Below are positions 11,906 through 14,910 of a stretch of 14,910 bases of DNA, in pieces. Position numbers and translations under genes: made by a program. The notes under the pieces are model-generated. The model was not told where the DNA came from, did not search any database, and saw only the letters and a list, made by a program, of their open reading frames with translations. Source of the stretch: Azospirillum sp. 47_25 (GTDB lineage Bacteria; Pseudomonadota; Alphaproteobacteria; RF32; CAG-239); contig MNTU01000035.1 in the NCBI GenBank assembly GCA_001917125.1, positions 1 to 14,910 of the forward strand, read 5' to 3'. Each line of letters opens with the position of its first letter. Position 1 is the stretch's first letter.

Positions 11906-13255
11906 ATGCCTCTTGAAGACTTACACAGCGCCTCCGCCGTTATTTTCAACTGGGATGCCAAACTGGTCGCTTCGGCAATTCTGATTATCAGCTACCTGAT
12001 TTTATTTACCGAAAAGCTCAATCGCGCCGTTGTTGCGCTGGTCGGCGCCTGCATTATGATTTTTGCCGGCGTTCTGACGCAGGAAACCGCCATTGCCGGC
12101 ATCGACTTCAACACCCTTGCCCTGCTGACAGGAATGATGATAATCGTCGGCATTGCCGAAAAATCGGGCATGTTTCAATATGTGGCCGTCTGGGCCGTAC
12201 ACCGCACCCGCGCCAATCCCCGCAGCCTGCTGTTCACGCTGGGGCTGATTACCGCCGTTTTTTCCGCCTTGCTGGACAACGTTACCACCGTTCTGCTGAT
12301 TGTGCCGGTAACTTTCCAAATCACCGAAAAACTTAAGGTCAATCCCTATCCGTACCTGATTATGGAAATCTTTGCCTCCAACATCGGCGGAACAGCCACG
12401 CTCATCGGCGATCCGCCGAACATTCTCATCGGCTCTGCACTCAATTTGTCTTTCATGGACTTTGTCAATGAACTGACGCCGGTTGTCGCCGTTACCATGC
12501 TGGTTTTGATTCTGGCCTTTGACTTTGTTTACGGACGCAAGCTGAAAACCAGCCTCCGCAATCAGGCTGAAGTTATGAAAATCAAAGCCATAGACGCCAT
12601 AACCGATTGGACTTTGCTGAAGAAGTCGCTGTTTGTCCTGTTCGCAGTCATCGCCGGTTTCATTGCCGCCGAAAATATCCATGTCGCCAACGGAACCATC
12701 GCCATGTTCGGCGCTGCCGTCATAATGCTGCTTTATACTTTCGGCAACGCTCATTCCGAACGCGACCGTAAAATTGAATCGGCTTTCAACCTGGTGGACT
12801 GGACAACCATTTTCTTTTTCGCCGGACTGTTTGCCATTGTTTACGGCTTGGAAGAAGCCGGCGTGCTTGAACTCCTCGGCCACAAATTCACCGAATTTAC
12901 CGAAGGCAGCATTGAAAAAACAACCATGCTGATTGTTTGGGTTTCCGCATTGGTCTCAACCGCCATCGACAACATTCCTTTTGTCGCCACCATGATTCCT
13001 CTGGTTAAAACCATTGAGGCAGACATGGGAGGCCGTGAAGCAATGATGCCGGTTTGGTGGGCGCTGTCTCTGGGTGCCTGCTACGGCGGCAACGGCTCAC
13101 TGATTGCCGCTTCGGCCAACGTCATTGTCGCCGGTATGTCGCAGCGCCACGGTGAACCGATTCACTTCATGCGCTTTCTGATCTGGTCGCTGCCGGTTAT
13201 GCTGGTCAGTGTCGGCATTGCTGCACTTTACCTGCACATCCGCCACTTTATGTAA
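11906..13255 (+). CDS. ArsB/NhaD-superfamily ion or anion permease, copy 1
   Basis: The 449-residue inner-membrane transporter has about ten to twelve hydrophobic segments. The two halves carry paired family motifs. LDNVTTVLL (123-131) with GGTATLIGDPPNILIG (161-176) lie in the first half. IDNIPFVATMIP (354-365) with ACYGGNGSLIAASANVIV (391-408) lie in the second. This repeat of a DN helix-break and a GG-N/D loop is typical of the ArsB/NhaD and P-protein branch of the ion transporter superfamily. The substrate cannot be set from sequence: arsenite, sodium and organic anions occur in the family, and no ars genes lie nearby. A Shine-Dalgarno (GGAG) precedes ATG 11906. The last motif differs from copy 2 (GSLIAAS instead of GTLIGAS), hinting at altered specificity or coupling. 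A terminator separates the copies. Confidence 0.88.
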   Translation: MPLEDLHSASAVIFNWDAKLVASAILIISYLILFTEKLNRAVVALVGACIMIFAGVLTQETAIAGIDFNTLALLTGMMIIVGIAEKSGMFQYVAVWAVHRTRANPRSLLFTLGLITAVFSALLDNVTTVLLIVPVTFQITEKLKVNPYPYLIMEIFASNIGGTATLIGDPPNILIGSALNLSFMDFVNELTPVVAVTMLVLILAFDFVYGRKLKTSLRNQAEVMKIKAIDAITDWTLLKKSLFVLFAVIAGFIAAENIHVANGTIAMFGAAVIMLLYTFGNAHSERDRKIESAFNLVDWTTIFFFAGLFAIVYGLEEAGVLELLGHKFTEFTEGSIEKTTMLIVWVSALVSTAIDNIPFVATMIPLVKTIEADMGGREAMMPVWWALSLGACYGGNGSLIAASANVIVAGMSQRHGEPIHFMRFLIWSLPVMLVSVGIAALYLHIRHFM

Positions 13256-13275
13256 CCGGAACATTCCGCCGAACC

Positions 13276-13315
13276 AAGCTCCTGATTTTAACGCAAAATT
13301 AGGAGCTTTTGTTTT
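13276..13315 (+). terminator. Intrinsic terminator between the two permease genes
   Basis: AAGCTCCTGATTTT (13276-13289) pairs with AAAATTAGGAGCTT (13295-13308) with one mismatch, followed by T-rich sequence. The two permease copies are therefore probably separate transcription units. Confidence 0.88.
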
Positions 13316-13361
13316 ATATAACGTATTGTAAGTAATATTAATCATATAAGGAATAAGAACT

Positions 13362-14708
13362 ATGCAGGCTGAAAACCTTGCTCAGGCCGCCAATTTGATT
13401 TGGGGGTTTGATCCGAAAGTTATCGCAACGGCCATTGTCGTCGTTTGCTACATCATCTTATTCACTGAAAAACTGAACCGCGCCGTTGTCGCCCTTCTGG
13501 GTGCCTGCGTCATGATTTTCAGTGGAATCTTAACCCAGGCAACCGCCCTGCAGGGAATCGACTTCAATACCATCTCCCTGTTGGTCGGAATGATGACCAT
13601 TGTCGGCATTTCGGAAAAATCCGGTATGTTCCAATATGTGGCCATCTGGGGTGTTCAGAGAGTTAAAGCCAATCCGCGCGGACTGTTGCTCGTGCTGGCC
13701 GTCGTAACGGCCGTATTTTCGGCTTTTCTGGACAATGTCACCACCGTTCTGCTGATTGCGCCGGTGACTTTCAAAATTACCCAAAAACTCAATATCAACC
13801 CCTACCCGTACCTGCTGCTTGAGATTTTTGCCTCCAACATCGGCGGCACCGCAACCCTGATCGGCGATCCTCCGAACATTTTAATCGGTTCTTCCTTAAA
13901 TCTGTCATTTATGGATTTTGTTAAAGAATTGACTCCGGTTGTCGTCATCACCATGGCCGTCTTAATCCTGGCTTTTGACCTGGTTTACCACAAGCGTATT
14001 CAAACCACGCTCCGCCATCAGGTTGAAGTTATGAAAATCCGTGCCGGAGATTCGATTACCGACAAATCGCTGCTGATTAAATCGCTCATCGTTTTGTTCA
14101 TGGTTATCGGCGGCTTTATCTCGGCAGAACACCTGCACATTGCCAACGGAACAATAGCCATTTTCGGCGCAGCCGTCCTGCTTTTGCTTTACACTTTCGG
14201 CAATGCGCACAGCGAACGTGACCATAAAATCGAGGCCATTTTCGGCGTTGTCGACTGGACAACCATCTTCTTCTTTTCCGGCTTATTCGTCATCGTTTAC
14301 GGCCTGGAAGAAACCGGCGTTCTCAAAATGCTGGGACAGATGTTTGTTGATTTCACCGACGGCAGCATAAAAAAGGCTACTTTGCTGATTGTCTGGACAT
14401 CAGCCATTCTCTCCAGCGCTATTGACAATATTCCCTTCGTCGCCACCATGATTCCGATGATTAAATCAATGGAAGTTGACATGGGCGGGCGTGAGGCAAT
14501 GATGCCGGTCTGGTGGGCCCTGTCTCTGGGCGCCTGCTTCGGCGGCAACGGAACCCTTATCGGCGCTTCCGCCAACGTCATCGTTGCCGGTATGGCTCAG
14601 CGCGAAGGGCACCCGATACACTTCATGCGTTTCCTGCTCTGGTCAATCCCGGTCATGCTGGGAAGCGTCGCCTTAGCAACGGCTTATTTATACATTCAGT
14701 ATTTTTAA
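13362..14708 (+). CDS. ArsB/NhaD-superfamily ion or anion permease, copy 2
   Basis: The 448-residue paralogue of the preceding gene is alignable over its whole length, with roughly 70 percent identity by eye. It keeps LDNVTTVLL, the loop GGTATLIGDPPNILIG, IDNIPFVATMIP and the second-half loop ACFGGNGTLIGASANVIV, the more canonical form. Conserved blocks such as LFTEKLNRAVVAL and EKSGMFQYVA near the N-terminus are nearly identical to copy 1, while the first 20 residues differ. AAGGAA lies close upstream of ATG 13362. No strong promoter was seen in the short gap. The substrate is unknown; proton-coupled or sodium-coupled anion or cation transport across the inner membrane is the family role. 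Confidence 0.88.
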   Translation: MQAENLAQAANLIWGFDPKVIATAIVVVCYIILFTEKLNRAVVALLGACVMIFSGILTQATALQGIDFNTISLLVGMMTIVGISEKSGMFQYVAIWGVQRVKANPRGLLLVLAVVTAVFSAFLDNVTTVLLIAPVTFKITQKLNINPYPYLLLEIFASNIGGTATLIGDPPNILIGSSLNLSFMDFVKELTPVVVITMAVLILAFDLVYHKRIQTTLRHQVEVMKIRAGDSITDKSLLIKSLIVLFMVIGGFISAEHLHIANGTIAIFGAAVLLLLYTFGNAHSERDHKIEAIFGVVDWTTIFFFSGLFVIVYGLEETGVLKMLGQMFVDFTDGSIKKATLLIVWTSAILSSAIDNIPFVATMIPMIKSMEVDMGGREAMMPVWWALSLGACFGGNGTLIGASANVIVAGMAQREGHPIHFMRFLLWSIPVMLGSVALATAYLYIQYF

Positions 14709-14716
14709 CCGTCGGC

Positions 14717-14744
14717 AAAGCCCCTCTTTGGAGGGGCTTTTTTT
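14717..14744 (+). terminator. Intrinsic terminator after permease copy 2
   Basis: AAAGCCCCTC (14717-14726) and GAGGGGCTTT (14731-14740) form a perfect 10-bp stem with a TTTG loop and a seven-T run. Confidence 0.95.
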
Positions 14745-14798
14745 ATATCCAAGTATTTAGCTTCGTTAGTCTCAATAAATCTCATCACTTATTATATA

Positions 14799-14827
14799 TT
14801 GACATTATATGTCATCTATGCTAATCT
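14799..14827 (+). promoter_or_regulatory. Strong promoter for the gene at the right edge
   Basis: TTGACA (14799-14804), a 17-bp spacer and TAATCT (14822-14827) make a near-consensus sigma70 promoter. The predicted start near 14833 gives a leader of about 30 nt with AGAGGTG before ATG 14863. Confidence 0.8.
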
Positions 14828-14862
14828 GAGAACAGGCTTTGAATTAGTTATAGAGGTGTATC

Positions 14863-14910
14863 ATGAGACGTCTTCCTTGTTCTGTTGCTCTCGCCGCGGC
14901 TCTGCTGCCT
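14863..14910 (+). CDS. N-terminal start of an exported protein (cut by the window edge)
   Basis: Sixteen codons are visible: MRRLPCSVALAAALLP. Two arginines followed by an Ala/Leu-rich stretch look like the start of a Sec signal peptide; the Cys is too early to judge as a lipobox. AGAGGTG lies about 5 nt upstream of the ATG and a strong promoter precedes it. The product cannot be named. Confidence 0.65.
   Translation, partial: MRRLPCSVALAAALLP

Noticed and set aside
12002..12883. 293-codon minus-strand open frame opposite permease copy 1
   Set aside because: Antisense shadow of a hydrophobic protein (Asn, Gln and Gly rich, no motif); the plus strand is a complete transporter.
11906..14708. 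Arsenite resistance locus
   Set aside because: The permeases belong to the broad ArsB/NhaD superfamily, but there is no ArsR, ArsC or ArsA gene nearby, so arsenite is not supported as substrate.
1..14910. CRISPR array, transposase or prophage
   Set aside because: No regularly spaced direct repeats, no transposase or integrase motifs, and no att-like duplications next to the tmRNA 3' end were seen.

Overview
The window comes from an alphaproteobacterium, probably an uncultured host- or gut-associated lineage. The strongest evidence is a circularly permuted two-piece tmRNA gene followed directly by an alphaproteobacterial-type SspB adaptor and an RHH_4 ribbon-helix-helix protein. The lineage beyond class is inference. 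Coding DNA is of moderate GC. Intergenic DNA is AT-rich, and most transcription units end in clear intrinsic terminators.

Layout. 1-1750: the end of a sulfatase/LTA-synthase-like membrane enzyme, a PAP2 phosphatase and a CTP-dependent polyprenol/diacylglycerol kinase-like protein, together an envelope lipid group. 1838-3395: three consecutive single-gene units, each about 120 codons with its own promoter and, for all three, a terminator; function unknown. 3397-6153 (minus): a divergent dihydrofolate reductase, then two paralogous orphan proteins of 301 and 324 residues built partly from 9-residue repeats. 6189-7402: ssrA (tmRNA), sspB and an RHH protein, a trans-translation and ClpXP-delivery cluster. 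7407-9231 (minus): an orphan 295-residue protein and an alpha/beta hydrolase with a basic-acidic tail. 9267-11875: cysE, then an operon of two small exported proteins and trmJ. 11906-14744: two tandemly duplicated ArsB/NhaD-superfamily transporters. 14799-14910: a consensus promoter and the first codons of an exported protein.

How parts work together. The tmRNA adds the tag ANDNNVAPVALAA to stalled nascent chains, and SspB brings such tagged proteins to ClpXP. Only 18 nt separate the tmRNA terminator from the sspB start, so sspB and the overlapping RHH gene probably depend on read-through or an internal promoter. The PAP2 enzyme and CTP-dependent kinase catalyse opposing steps (dephosphorylation and phosphorylation) on lipid carriers or diacylglycerol.

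The most unusual material is the set of six orphan genes (starts at 1872, 2414, 2983, and on the minus strand 4973, 6075, 8294). They lack Shine-Dalgarno sequences, have AT-rich leaders that are mostly 38-51 nt long, and sit as monocistronic promoter-ORF-terminator units among ordinary genes that have good Shine-Dalgarno sequences. Two carry a nonapeptide repeat that I cannot assign to any known family.
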